A DNA stretch of 64,000 nucleotides, from the NCBI RefSeq assembly GCF_964355755.1, contig NC_092680.1:10581001-10645000 (forward strand). The letters are read 5' to 3'. Positions 28,491 to 40,322 of the stretch are shown piece after piece (within the stretch, counting starts at the first letter, position 1; every line of letters begins with the position of its first letter). The notes under the pieces were generated by a model. That model saw only the letters and a list, made by a program, of their open reading frames with translations, searched no databases and was not told where the DNA came from. The stretch is from Antedon mediterranea (lineage: Eukaryota > Echinodermata > Crinoidea > Comatulida > Antedonidae). Position numbers and translations under genes: made by a program.

Positions 28491-31400
28491 ATCTGTGTCT
28501 CGCTGATCTATCTCTCTCTCGCTGATCTAACTCTCTCTCGCTGATCTATCTTTCTCGCTGATCTATCTCTATCTCGCTGATCTATCTCTATCTCGCTGAT
28601 CTATCTCTTTCTCGCTGATCTATCTCTCTCTCGCTGATCTATCTCTCTCTCGCTGATCTATCTGTGTCTCGCTGATCTTTCTCTCTCTCTCTCGCTGATC
28701 TAACTCTCTTTCGCTGATCTATCTCTCTCTCGCTGATCTATCTGTGTCTCGCTGATCTATCTCTCTCTCACTGATCTATCTGTGTCTCGCTGATCTATCT
28801 CCCTCTCGCTGATCTATCTCTCTCTCGCTGATCTATCTCTCTCTCGCTGATCTATCTGTGTCTCGCTGATATATCTCTTTCTCTCTCGCTCATCTATCTC
28901 TCTCTCGCTGATCCATCTCTCTCGCTGATCTATCTCTCTCTCGCTCATCTATCTCTCTCTCGCTGATCTATCTCTCTGTCGCTGATCTATCTCTCTCTCT
29001 CGCTGATCTATATCTCTCTCGCTGATCTATCTCTCTCTCTCGCTGATCTATCTCTCTCTCGCTGATCTATCTATCTCTCTGTCGCTGATCTATCTCTCTC
29101 TCGCTGATCTATCTCTCTGTCGTTGATCTATCTCTCTCTCGCTCATCTAAATCTCTCTCACTGATCTATCTCTCTCTCGCTGATCTATCCCTCTCTCCTC
29201 GATCTATCTCTCTCTCGCTGATCTATCTCTCTCTCGCTTATCTATCTCTCTCTCGCTGATCTATCTGTGTCTCGCTGATCTATCTCTCTCTCTCTCGCTG
29301 ATCTAACTCTCTTTCGCTGATCTATCTCTCTCTCTCTGATCTATCTGTGTCTCGCTGATCTATCTCTCTCTCGCTGATCTATCTGTGTCTCGCTGATCTA
29401 TCTCCCTCTCTCTGATCTATCTCTCTCTCGCTGATCTATCTCTCTCTCTCGCTGATCTATCTGTGTCTCGCTGATATATCCCTCTCTCTCTCTCTCGCTG
29501 ATCTATCTCTCTCGCTGATCTATCTCTCTCGCTGATCTATCTCTCTGTCGCTGATCTATCTCTCTGTCGCTGATCTATCTCTCTGTCGCTGATCTATCTC
29601 TCTCTCGCTGATCTATATCTCTCTCGCTGATCTATCTGTGTCTCGCTGATATATCCCTCTCTCTCTCTCTCTCGCTGATCTATCTCTCTCGCTGATCTAT
29701 CTCTCTGTCGCTGATCTATCTCTCTCTCGCTGATCTATCTCTCTGTCGCTGATCTATCTCTCTCTCGCTGATCTATATCTCTCTCGCTGATCTCTCTCTC
29801 TCTCGCTGATCTATCTCTCTCTCGCTGATCTATCTCTCTCTCGCTGATCTATCTCTCTCTCGCTGATCTATCTCTCTCTCGCTGATCTATCTCTCTCTCT
29901 CTCTCTCGCTGATCTATCTCTCTCTCGCTGATCTATCTCTCTCTCTCGCTGATCTATCTCTCTCTCGCTGATCTATCTCTCTCTCGCTGATCTATCTCTC
30001 TCTCGCTTATATATATCTCTCTCTCGCTGATCTATCTCTCTCTCGCTGATCTATCTCTCTCTCGCTGATCTATCGCTCTCTCGCTGATCTATCTCTCTCT
30101 CTCGCTGATCTATCTCTCTCTCGCGGATCTAACACTCTCTCTCTCTCTGATCTATATCTCTCTCGCTGATCTATCCCTCTCTCGCTGATCTATCTCTCTC
30201 TCGCTGATCTATCCCTCTCTCCTCGATCTATCTCTCTCTCGCTGATCTATCCCTCTCTCGCTGATCTATCTCTCTCTCGCTGATCTATCTGTGTCTTGCT
30301 GATCTATCTCTCTCTTGCTGATCTATCTGTGTCTCGCTGATCTATCTCTCTCTCGCTGATCTAACTCTCTCTCGCTGATCTATCTCTCTCGCTAATCTAT
30401 CTCTATCTCGCTGATCTATCTCTATCTCGCTGATCTATCTCTTTCTCGCTGATCTATCTCTCTCTCGCTGATCTATCTCTCTCTCGCTGATCTATCTGTG
30501 TCTCGCTGATCTTTCTCTCTCTCTCGCTGATCTAACTCTCTTTTGCTGATCTATCTCTCTCTCACTGATCTATCTGTGTCTCGCTGATCTATCTCTCTCT
30601 CACTGATCTATCTGTGTCTCGCTGATCTATCTCCCTCTCGCTGATCTATCTCTCTCTCGCTGATCTATCTCTCTCTCGCTGATCTATCTGTGTCTCGCTG
30701 ATATATCTCTCTTTCTCTCGCTGATCTATCTCTCTCTCGCTGATCCATCTCTCTCGCTGATCTATCTCTCTCTCACTCATCTATCTCTCTCTCTCTCGCT
30801 GATCTATCTCTCTGTCGCTGATCTATCTCTCTCTCTCGCTGATCTATATCTCTCTCGCTGATCTATCTCTCTCTCTCGCTGATCTATCTCTCTCTCGCTG
30901 ATCTATCTATCTCTCTGTCGCTGATCTATCTCTCTCTCTCTGATCTATCTCTCTGTCGTTGATCTATCTCTCTCTCGCTCATCTATCTCTCTCTCGCTGA
31001 TCTATCTCTCTCTCGCTGATCTATCCCTCTCTCCTCGATCTATCTCTCTCTCGCTGATCTATCTTTCTCTCGCTGATCTATCTGTGTCTCGCTGATCTAT
31101 CTCTCTCTCTCTCGCTGATCTAACTCTCTTTCGCTGATCTATCTCTCTCTCTCTGATCTATCTGTGTCTCGCTGATCTATCTCTCTCTCGCTGATCTATC
31201 TGTGTCTCGCTGATCTATCTCCCTCTCGCTGATCTATCTCTCTCTCGCTGATCTATCTCTCTCTCACTGATCTATCTGTGTCTCGCTGATATATCCCTCT
31301 CTCTCTCTCTCGCTGATCTATCTCTCTCGCTGATCTATCTCTCTCGCTGATCTATCTCTCTGTCGCTGATCTATCTCTCTCTCGCTGATCTATCTCTCTG

Positions 31401-34299
31401 TCGCTGATCTATCTCTCTCTCGCTGATCTATATCTCTCTCGCTGATCTCTCTCTCTCTCTCGCTGATCTATCTCTCTCTCGCTGATCTCTCTCTCTCTCG
31501 CTGATCTATCTCTCTCTCGCTGATCTATCTCTCTCTCGCTGATCTATCTCTCTCTCTCTCGCTGATCTATCTCTCTCTCGCTGATCTATCTCTCTCTCTC
31601 GCTGATCTATCTCTCTCTCGCTGATCTATCTCTCTCTCGCTGATCTATCTCTCTCTCGCTGATATATCTCTCTCTCGCTGATCTATCTCTCTCTCGCTGA
31701 TCTATCTCTCTAACGCTGATCTATCGTTCTCTCGCTGATCTATCTCTCTCTCTCGCTGATCTATCTCTCTCTCGCGGATCTATCACTCTCTCTCTCTGAT
31801 CTATCTCTCTCTCGCTGATCTATCCCTCTCTCGCTGATCTATCTCTCTCTCGCTGATCTATCCCTCTCTCCTCGATCTATCTCTCTCTCGCTGATCTATC
31901 CCTCTCTCGCTGATCTATCTCTCTCTCGCTGATCTATCTGTGTCTTGCTGATCTATCTCTCTCTTGCTGATCTATCTGTGTCTCGCTGATCTATCTCTCT
32001 CTCGCTGATCTAACTCTCTCTCGCTGATCTATCTTTCTCGCTGATCTATCTCTATCTCGCTGATCTATCTCTATCTCGCTGATCTATCTCTTTCTCGCTG
32101 ATCTATCTCTCTCTCGCTGATCTATCTCTCTCTCGCTGATCTATCTGTGTCTCGCTGATCTTTCTCTCTCTCTCTCGCTGATCTAACTCTCCTTCGCTGA
32201 TCTATCTCTCTCTCGCTGATCTATCTGTGTCTCGCTGATCTATCTCTCTCTCACTGATCTATCTGTGTCTCGCTGATCTATCTCCCTCTCGCTGATCTAT
32301 CTCTCTCTCGCTGATCTATCTCTCTCTCGCTGATCTATCTGTGTCTCGCTGATATATCTCTCTCTCTCTCGCTCATCTATCTCTCTCTCGCTGATCCATC
32401 TCTCTCGCTGATCTATCTCTCTCTCGCTCATCTATCTCTCTCTCGCTGATCTATCTCTCTGTCGCTGATCTATCTCTCTCTCTCGCTGATCTATATCTCT
32501 CTCGCTGATCTATCTCTCTCTCTCGCTGATCTATCTCTCTCTCGCTGTCCATCTATCTCTCTGTCGCTGATCTATCTCTCTCTCGCTGATCTATCTCTCT
32601 GTCGTTGATCTATCTCTCTCTCGCTCATCTAAATCTCTCTCGCTGATCTATCTCTCTCTCGCTGATCTATCCCTCTCTCCTCGATCTATCTCTCTCTCGC
32701 TGATCTATCTCTCTCTCGCTGATCTATCTCTCTCCCGCTGATCTATCTGTGTCTCGCTGATCTATCTCTCTCTCTCTCGCTGATCTAACTCTCTTTCGCT
32801 GATCTATCTCTCTCTCTCTGATCTATCTGTGTCTCGCTGATCTATCTCTCTCTCGCTGATCTATCTGTGTCTCGCTGATCTTTCTCCCTCTCGCTGATCT
32901 ATCTCTCTCTCGCTGATCTATCTCTCTCTCGCTGATCTATCTGTGTCTCGCTGATATATCCCTCTCTCTCTCTCTCGCTGATCTATCTCTCTCGCTGATC
33001 TATCTCTCTCGCTGATCTATCTCTCTGTCGCTGATCTATCTCTCTGTCGCTGATCTATCTCTCTGTCGCTGATCTATCTCTCTCTCGCTGATCTATATCT
33101 CTCTCGCTGATCTCTCTCTCTCTCTCGCTGAGCTATCTCTCTCTCGCTGATCTATCTCTCTCTCGCTGATCTATCTCTCTCTCGCTGATCTATCTCTCTC
33201 TCGCTGATCTATCTCTCTCTCTCTCTCGCTGATCTATCTCTCTCTCTCGCTGATCTATCTCTCTCTCGCTGATCTATCTCTCTCTCGCTGATCTATCTCT
33301 CTCTCGCTGATATATCTCTCTCTCACTGATCTATCTCTCTCTCGCTGATCTATCTCTCTCTCGCTGATCTATCGCTCTCTCGCTGATCTATCTCTCTCTC
33401 TCGCTGATCTATCTCTCTCTCGCGGATCTATCACTCTCTCTCTCTGATCTATCTCTCTCTCGCTGATCTATCCCTCTCTCGCTGATCTATCTCTCTCTCG
33501 CTGATCTATCCCTCTCTCCTCGATCTATCTCTCTCTCGCTGATCTATCCCTCTCTCGCTGATCTATCTCTCTCTCGCTGATCTATCTGTGTCTTGCTGAT
33601 CTATCTCTCTCTTGCTGATCTATCTGTGTCTCGCTGATCTATCTCTCTCTCGCTGATCTAACTCTCTCTCGCTGATCTATCTTTCTCGCTGATCTATCTC
33701 TATCTCGTTGATCTATCTCTATCTCGCTGATCTATCTCTTTCTCGCTGATCTATCTCTCTCTCGCTGATCTATCTCTCTCTCGCTGATCTATCTGTGTCT
33801 CGCTGATCTTTTTCTCTCTCTCTCGCTGATCTAACTCTCTTTCGCTGATCTATCTCTCTCTCGCTGATCTATCTGTGTCTCGCTGATCTATCTCTCTCTC
33901 ACTGATCTATCTGTGTCTCGCTGATCTATCTCCCTCTCGCTGATCTATCTCTCTCTCGCTGATCTATCTCTCTCTCGCTGATCTATCTGTGTCTCGCTGA
34001 TATATCTCTCTCTCTCGCTGATCTATCTCTCTCTCGCTGATCCATCTCTCTCGCTGATCTATCTCTCTCTCGCTCATCTATCTCTCTCTCGCTGATCTAT
34101 CTCTCTGTCACTGATCTATCTCTCTCTCTCGCTGATCTATATCTCTCTCGCTGATCTATCTCTCTCTCTCCCTGATCTATCTCTCTCTCGCTGATCTATC
34201 TATCTCTCTGTCGCTGATCTATCTCTCTCTCGCTGATCTATCTCTCTGTCGTTGATCTATCTCTCTCTCGCTCATCTATCTCTCTCTCGCTGATCTATC

Positions 34300-34721
34300 T
34301 CACTGTCGCTGATCTATATCTCCCTCGCTGATCTATCTCTCTCTCTCGCTGATCTATCTCTCTCTCGCTGATCTATCTATCTTTCTGTCGCTGATCTATC
34401 TCTCTCTCGCTGATCTATCTCTCTGTCGTTGATCTATCTCTCTATCGCTGATCTGTCTCTCTGTCGCTGATCTATCTCTCTCTCGCTGATCTATCTCTCT
34501 CTCGCTGATCTATCTCTATCTCGCTGATCTATCTCTCTCTCGCTGATCTATCTCTCTCTCTCTCTGATCTATCTCTCTCTTGCTGATCTATCTCTCTCTC
34601 TCGCTGATCTATCTCTCTCTCGCTGATCTATCTCTCTCTCGCTGATCTATCTCTCTCTAGCTGATTTATCTCCCTTTCGCTGATCTATCTCTCTCTCGCT
34701 GATCTATCTCTCTCTTGCTGA

Positions 34722-34778
<57 letters not shown>

Positions 34779-37700
34779 TCTATCTCTCTCTCTCGCTGAT
34801 CTATCTCTTTCTCGTTGATCTATCTCTCTCTCTCGCTGATCTATCTCTTTCTCGCTGATCTCTCTCTCTCTCGCTGATCTATCTCTCTCTCGCTGATCTA
34901 TCTCTCTCACGCTGATCTATCTCTCTCTCCTCTCGCTGATCTATCTCTCTCTCTCTCTCTCGCTGATCTATCTCTCTCTCGCTGATCTATCTCTCTTTCT
35001 CGCTGATCTATCTCTCTCTCGCTGATCTATCTCTCTCTCGCTGATATATCTCTCTCTCGCTGATATATCTCTCTCTCGCTGATCTATCTCTCTCTCCCTG
35101 ATCTATCGCTCTCTCGCTGATCTATCGCTCTCTCCCTGATCTATCTCTCTCTCTCTGATCTATCTCTCTCGCTGATCTATCCCTCTCTCGCTGATCTATC
35201 TCTCTCTCGCTGCTCTATCTCTCTCTCGCTGATCTATCCCTCTCTCGCTGATCTATCTCTCTCTCGCTGATCTATCCCTCTCTCGCTGATCTGTCTCTCT
35301 CTCGCTGATCTATCTGTGTCTTGCTGATCTATCTCTCTCTCGCTGATCTATCTGTGTCTCGCTGATCTATCTTTCTCTCGCTGATCTAACTCTCTCTCTC
35401 GCTGATCTATCTTTCCCCCGCTGATCTATCTGTGTTTCTCTGATCTATCTCTCTCTCGCTGATCTATCTCTCTCTCGCTGATATATCTATCTCTTGCTGA
35501 TCTATCTCTCTCTCGCTGATCTATCTCTCTCGCTAATCTATCTCTATCTCACTGATCTATCTCTCTCTCGCTGATCTATCTCTATCTCGCTGATCTATCT
35601 CTCTCTCGCTGATCTATCTCTCTCTCTCTGATCTATCTCTCTCTCGCTGATCTATCTCTCTCTCGCTAATCTATCTCTCTGTCGCTGATCTATCTCTCTC
35701 TCGCTTATCTATCTCTCTCTCGCTGATCTATCTCTCTCTCGCTGATCTATCTCTCTCTCGCTGATATATCTCTCTCTTGCTGATCTATCTCTCTCTCGCT
35801 GATCTATCTCTCTCTCGCTGATCTATCTCTATCTCGCTGATCTATCTCTCTCTCGCTGATCTATCTCTATCTCGCTGATCTATCTCTCTCTCGTTGATCT
35901 ATCTCTCTCTCGCTGATCTATCTCTCTCTCTCGCTGATCTACCTCTCTCTCTCGCTGATCTATCTCTCTCGCTGATCTATCTCTTTCTCGCTGATCTATC
36001 TCTCTCTCGCTGATCTATCTCTCTCTCGCTGATATATCTCTCTCTCGCTGATCTATCTCTCTCTCGCTGATCTATCTCTCTCGCTGATCTATCGCTCTCT
36101 CGCTGATCTATCTCTCTCTCTCGCTGATCTATCTCTCTCTCGCGGATCTATCTCTCTCTCTCTCTGATCTATCTCTCTCTCGCTGATCTATCCCTCTCTC
36201 GCTGATCTATCTCTCTCTCGCTGATCTATCCCTCTCTCCTCGATCTATCTCTCTCTCGCTGATCTATCTCTTTCTCGCTGATCTATCTCTCTCTCGCTGA
36301 TCTATCTGTGTCTCGCTGATCTATCTCTCTCTCTCTCTCGCTGATCTAACTCTCTTTCGCTGATCTATCTCTCTCTCGCTGATCTATCTGTGTCTCGCTG
36401 ATCTATCTCTCTCTCGCTGATCTATCTGTGTCTCGCTGATCTATCTCCTTCTCGCTGATCTATCTCTCTCTCGCTGATCTATCTCTCTCTCACTGATCTA
36501 TCTGTGTCTCGCTGATATATCCCTCTCTCTCTCTCTCGGTGATCTATCTCTCTCGCTGATCTATCTCTCTCGCTGATCTATCTCTCTGTCGCTGATCTAT
36601 CTCTCTCTCGCTGATCTATCTCTCTGTCGCTGATCTATCTCTCTCTCGCTGATCTATATCTCTCTCGCTGATCTCTCTCTCTCTCGCTGATCTATCTCTC
36701 TCTCGCTGATCTATCTCTCTCTCGCTGATCTATCTCTCTCTCGCTGATCTATCTCTCTCTCTCTCTCGCTGATCTGTCTCTCTCTCGCTGATCTATCTCT
36801 CTCTCTCGCTGATCTATCTCTCTCTCGCTGATCTATCTCTCTCTCGCTGATCTATCTCTCTCTCGCTGATATATCTCTCTCTCGCTGATCTATCTCTCTC
36901 TCGCTGATCTATCTCTCTCTCGCTGATCTATCGCTCTCTCGCTGATCTATCTCTCTCTCTCGCTGATCTATCTCTCTCTCGCGGATCTATCACTCTCTCT
37001 CTGATCTATCTCTCTCTCGCTGATCTATCCCTCTCTTGCTGATCTATCTCTCTCTCGCTGATCTATCCCTCTCTCTTCGATCTATCTCTCTCTCGCTGAT
37101 CTATCCCTCTCTCGCTGATCTATCTCTCTCTCGCTGATCTATCTGTGTCTTGCTGATCTATCTCTCTCTTGCTGATCTATCTGTGTCTTGCTGATCTATC
37201 TCTCTCTCGCTGATCTAACTCTCTCTCGCTGATCTATCTCTCTCGCTGATCTATCTCTATCTCGCTGATCTATCTCTATCTCGCTGATCTATCTCTTTCT
37301 CGCTGATCTATCTCTCTCTCGCTGATCTATCTCTCTCTCGCTGATCTATCTGTGTCTCGCTGATCTTTCTCTCTCTCTCTCGCTGATCTAACTCTCTTTC
37401 GCTGATCTATCTCTCTCTCGCTGATCTATCTGTGTCTCGCTGATCTATCTCTCTCTCACTGATCTATCTGTGTCTCGCTGATCTATCTCCCTCTCGCTGA
37501 TCTATCTCTCTCTCGCTGATCTATCTCTCTCTCGCTGATCTATCTGTGTCTCGCTGATATATCTCTCTCTCTCTCGCTGATCTATCTCTCTCTCGCTGAT
37601 CCATCTCTCTCGCTGATCTATCTCTCTCTCGCTCATCTATCTCTCTCTCGCTGATCTATCTCTCTGTCGCTGATCTATCTCTCTCTCTCGCTGATATATA

Positions 37701-39250
37701 TCTCTCTCGCTGATCTATCTCTCTCTCTCTCGCTGATCTATCTCTCTCTCGCTGATCTATCTATCTCTCTGTCGCTGATCTATCTCTCTCTCGCTGATCT
37801 ATCTCTCTGTCGTTGATCTATCTCTCTCTCGCTCTTCTATCTCTCTCTCGCTGATCTATCTTTCTGTCGCTGATCTATATCTCTCTCGCTGATCTATCTC
37901 TCTCTCTCGCTAATCTATCTCTTTCTCGCTGATCTATCTATCTTTCTGTCGCTGATCTATCTCTCTCTCGCTGATCTATCTCTCTGTCGTTGATCTATCT
38001 CTCTCTCGCTGATCTGTCTCTCTGTCGCTGATCTATCTCTCTCTCGCTGATCTATCTCTCTCTCGCTGATCTATCTCTATCTCGCTGATCTATCTCTCTC
38101 TCGCTGATCTATCTCTCTCTCTCTCTCTGATATATCTCTCTCTCGCTGATCTATCTCTCTCTCTCGCTGATCTATCTCTCTCTCGCTGATCTATCTCTCT
38201 CTCGCTGATCTATCTCTCTCTAGCTGATTTATCTCCCTTTCGCTGATCTATCTCTCTCTCGCTGATCTATCTCTCTCTTGCTGATCTATCTCTCTCTCTC
38301 TCTCTCTCGCTGATCTATCTCTCTCTCGTTGATCTATCTCTCTCTCGCTGATCTATCTCTCTCTCGCTGATCTCTCTCTCTCTCGCTGATCTATCTCTCT
38401 CTCGCTGATCTATCTCTCTCACGCTGATCTATCTCTCTCTCCTCTCGCTGATCTATTTCTTTCTCTCTCTCTCGCTGATCTATCTCTCTCTCGCTGATCT
38501 ATCTCTCTTTCTCGCTGATCTATCTTTCTCTCGCTGATCTATCTCTCTCTCGCTGATATATCTCTCTCTCGCTGATATATCTCTCTCTCGCTGATCTATC
38601 TCTCTCTCCCTGATCTATCGCTCTCTCGCTGATCTATCGCTCTCTCCCTGATCTATCTCTCTCTCTCTCGCTGATCTATCTCTCTCTCTCTGATCTATCT
38701 CTCTCGCTGATCTATCCCTCTCTCGCTGATCTATCTCTCTCTCGCTGATCTATCTCTCTCTCGCTGATCTATCCCTCTCTCGCTGATCTATCTCTCTCTC
38801 GCTGATCTATCCCTCTCTCGCTGATCTGTCTCTCTCTCGCTGATCTATCTGTGTCTTGCTGATCTATCTCTCTCTCGCTGATCTATCTGTGTCTCGCTGA
38901 TCTATCTCTCTCTCGCTGATCTAACTCTCTCTCTCGCTGATCTATCTCTCCCCCGCTGATCTATCTGTGTTTCTCTGATCTATCTCTCTCTCGCTGATCT
39001 ATCTCTCTCTCGCTGATATATCTATCTCTTGCTGATCTATCTCTCTCTCGCTGATCTATCTCTCTCGCTAATCTATCTCTATCTCACTGATCTATCTCTC
39101 TCTCGCTGATCTATCTCTATCTCGCTGATCTATCTCTCTCTCGCTGATCTATCTCTCTCTCTCTGATCTATCTCTCTCTCGCTGATCTATCTCTCTCTCG
39201 CTGATCTATCTCTCTCACGCTGATCTATCTCTCTCTCCTCTCGCTGATCT
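34300..39250 (+). repeat. Satellite block with about 3.5-kb duplication near the array edge
   Basis: Unusual words pair at 3.5 kb: tagctgattt at about 34659 and 38222, cacgctg at 34908 and 38420, and cccccgctg at 35415 and 38950. The distance falls from 3,563 to 3,512 and rises to 3,535, so small indels separate the copies (about 34.3-35.65 kb and 37.85-39.2 kb). The tagctgattt word reappears in the right-hand array near 54959, and a relative near 51705. This links the two arrays. Confidence 0.65.
34727..34773 (+). repeat. Pure (CT)n microsatellite inside the satellite
   Basis: An uninterrupted 47-base CT dinucleotide run, more than four times the usual tract in a monomer. It looks like local slippage expansion of the monomer's pyrimidine tract. 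Confidence 0.95.
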
Positions 39251-39418
39251 ATCTCTCTGTCGTTGATCTATCTCTCTCTCGCTGATCTGTCTCTCTGTCG
39301 CTGATCTATCTCTCTCTCGCTAATCTATCTCTCTCTCTAATGAAAACATTTCTTCTGGTTTCGATTCGTATAATAATATAAGTAGTTCTTTGATAGTAAA
39401 CCAATAAAACTTACGTTG

Positions 39419-39462
39419 GCAAGACAGTTTCGTCTAGCTGTCAGCTTGACTTCTTCAGTTGC
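39419..39462 (-). ncRNA. Hammerhead-ribozyme-like motif (inverted copy)
   Basis: Minus-strand copy of the motif described at 40210-40253, with the same core and stems. It lies in the terminal region of the inverted fragment. Confidence 0.4.
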
Positions 39463-39471
39463 TATGATGCG

Positions 39472-39999
39472 TTATGGCGCCGATTGGTCTCCTTTCCAGC
39501 CACTAGATGATTTTGTTGTGTAGCCTAGGGGACCAGTCGTCGTCAGAAGCTGATCGTAAATGTGAGATAGTTGGTGCGCGCCTTCGTCTCTATTCATCTT
39601 TGTATTTTTATTTTGCTTTCTTATGCTGATGCTTTCTTTAATTTTACGTTTAAGCCAAACTTGTTCTTTGTGTAGTACCTCTATCTTATCCCAGTTAGGT
39701 ATGTGGTTGTGTGTGGTCATATGGTCCGTGATTGCTGATTTATGTAAAATGGAGGACGAAACTTTCCGTGATGCACGCGTCTGCATGTTCTGTGTGTTTT
39801 CCTCAACATCTTTCTTGTGCTCTTTAATTCTGGTTTTGAGTGCCCTACCCGTTTCCCCAATGTACACCATCTCACAGTTGGTGCACCCCACTTTGTAGAC
39901 GACACCACAGGAATCCTCTTTGCATGCTTTATCTTTCGGTCGGACGATTAAGTTTTTAATTTTGTTAGATGGTTTAAAGTATGTTCGTATGTTATATTT
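39472..39999 (-). pseudogene. GIY-YIG endonuclease fragment of the inverted PLE copy
   Basis: On the minus strand this encodes the last 175 residues of the element's polyprotein (residues 668-842 of the intact ORF), ending at the same stop codon. It holds the whole GIY-YIG domain (CGVVYKVG, VYIGETGR, the R/E/H triad in LKTRIKEH) but no reverse transcriptase. Upstream, the frame runs into the T-run, read as polylysine, and then into the antisense of the left pseudo-LTR. The longer open frame to 40101 is therefore accidental. This is a truncated copy, not a gene in its own right. Confidence 0.88.
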
Positions 40000-40020
40000 T
40001 TTTTTTTTTTTTTTTTTTTT
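39997..40020 (+). repeat. T24 homopolymer at the PLE inversion junction
   Basis: Twenty-four T residues join the inverted fragment to the left pseudo-LTR. At the equivalent site the source element has only a run of six A (42321-42326, minus-strand T). The tract therefore expanded during or after the inversion event, possibly by slippage of the reverse transcriptase at the template switch. Confidence 0.9.
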
Positions 40021-40302
40021 AAACGTAAAATTAAAGAAAGCATCAGCATAAGAAAGCAAAATAAAAATACAAAGATGAATAGAGACGAAGGCGCGCACCA
40101 ACTATCTCACATTTACGATCAGCTTCTGACGACGACTGGTCCCCTAGGCTACACAACAAAATCATCTAGTGGCTGGAAAGGAGACCAATCGGCGCCATAA
40201 CGCATCATAGCAACTGAAGAAGTCAAGCTGACAGCTAGACGAAACTGTCTTGCCAACGTAAGTTTTATTGGTTTACTATCAAAGAACTACTTATATTATT
40301 AT
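40019..40302 (+). repeat. Left pseudo-LTR of the Penelope-like element
   Basis: Direct repeat of 42670-42953 at a constant offset of 2,651 bp, 284 bp long. No indel is needed, and no mismatch was noticed in the parts compared. It contains the last 60 or so codons and stop of the element's ORF, the hammerhead-like motif, and the tail ending ttatattattat. It is truncated on the left by the T-run, so the full terminal repeat could be longer. The ORF starts 21 bp downstream. Confidence 0.92.
40210..40253 (+). ncRNA. Hammerhead-ribozyme-like motif in left pseudo-LTR
   Basis: In order: GCAA (stem I strand), CTGAAGA (fits the CUGANGA box), stem II formed by GTC/GAC plus AGCT/AGCT around a GAC loop, GAAA box at 40241, a two-base stem III (AC with GT around a single T), GTC with C40249 at the expected cleavage position, and TTGC pairing with the initial GCAA. 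Small hammerheads with very short stem III are known from pseudo-LTRs of Penelope-like elements. One extra A sits between CTGAAGA and stem II, and stem III is minimal. Activity is therefore uncertain and might need a dimer. Confidence 0.45.
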
Positions 40303-40322
40303 ACGAATCGAAACCAGAAGAA

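Larger units (their letters stand above)
1..39337. repeat. 19-bp satellite array, left part (open at window start)
   Basis: Direct tandem repetition of a 19-bp monomer, CTGATCTATCTCTCTCTCG, fills the region and continues off the left edge. Each monomer has one GATC, one CpG (tCGctg) and a pyrimidine tract. Length variants differ mostly by 2-bp CT steps (15, 17, 21, 23 bp and longer). Recurrent sequence variants include ctgTGTctcg, ctCCCtctcg, tctcTTGctg, ctAACgctg, gcGGatc, ctcCTCgatc and gctTAtc. The variants recur in the same order over kilobases, which reveals higher-order repeats. No gene is seen anywhere in the array; open frames on either strand arise only because the repeat lacks stops in some frames. 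Confidence 0.97.
39338..40002 (-). repeat. Inverted partial copy of the Penelope-like element
   Basis: This segment is the reverse complement of two joined parts of the main element: about 42324-42953 (GIY-YIG coding end plus terminal repeat) and about 40303-40334 (start of the ORF). The junction between those parts is uninterrupted, as it would be in a head-to-tail tandem of elements. No mismatch was noticed in the stretches compared. Together with the main copy it can form a long hairpin around the T-run at 39997-40020. Confidence 0.9.

Noticed and set aside
34704-34910. Minus-strand open frame rich in RE, DQRERDRSA-type repeats
   Set aside because: It is the 19-bp satellite read in its stop-free frame. 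A 19-bp unit cycles through all frames every 57 bp, giving an artificial 19-residue peptide repeat. There is no independent coding evidence.
1-39337. CRISPR array or telomere repeat
   Set aside because: There are no unique spacers between repeats and the host is clearly a spliced eukaryote. The unit is not a telomere motif.
1-39337. Array being only a simple (CT)n microsatellite
   Set aside because: A fixed GCTGATCTAT core recurs every 19 bp with ordered variants over kilobases, which makes it a true satellite with higher-order structure.
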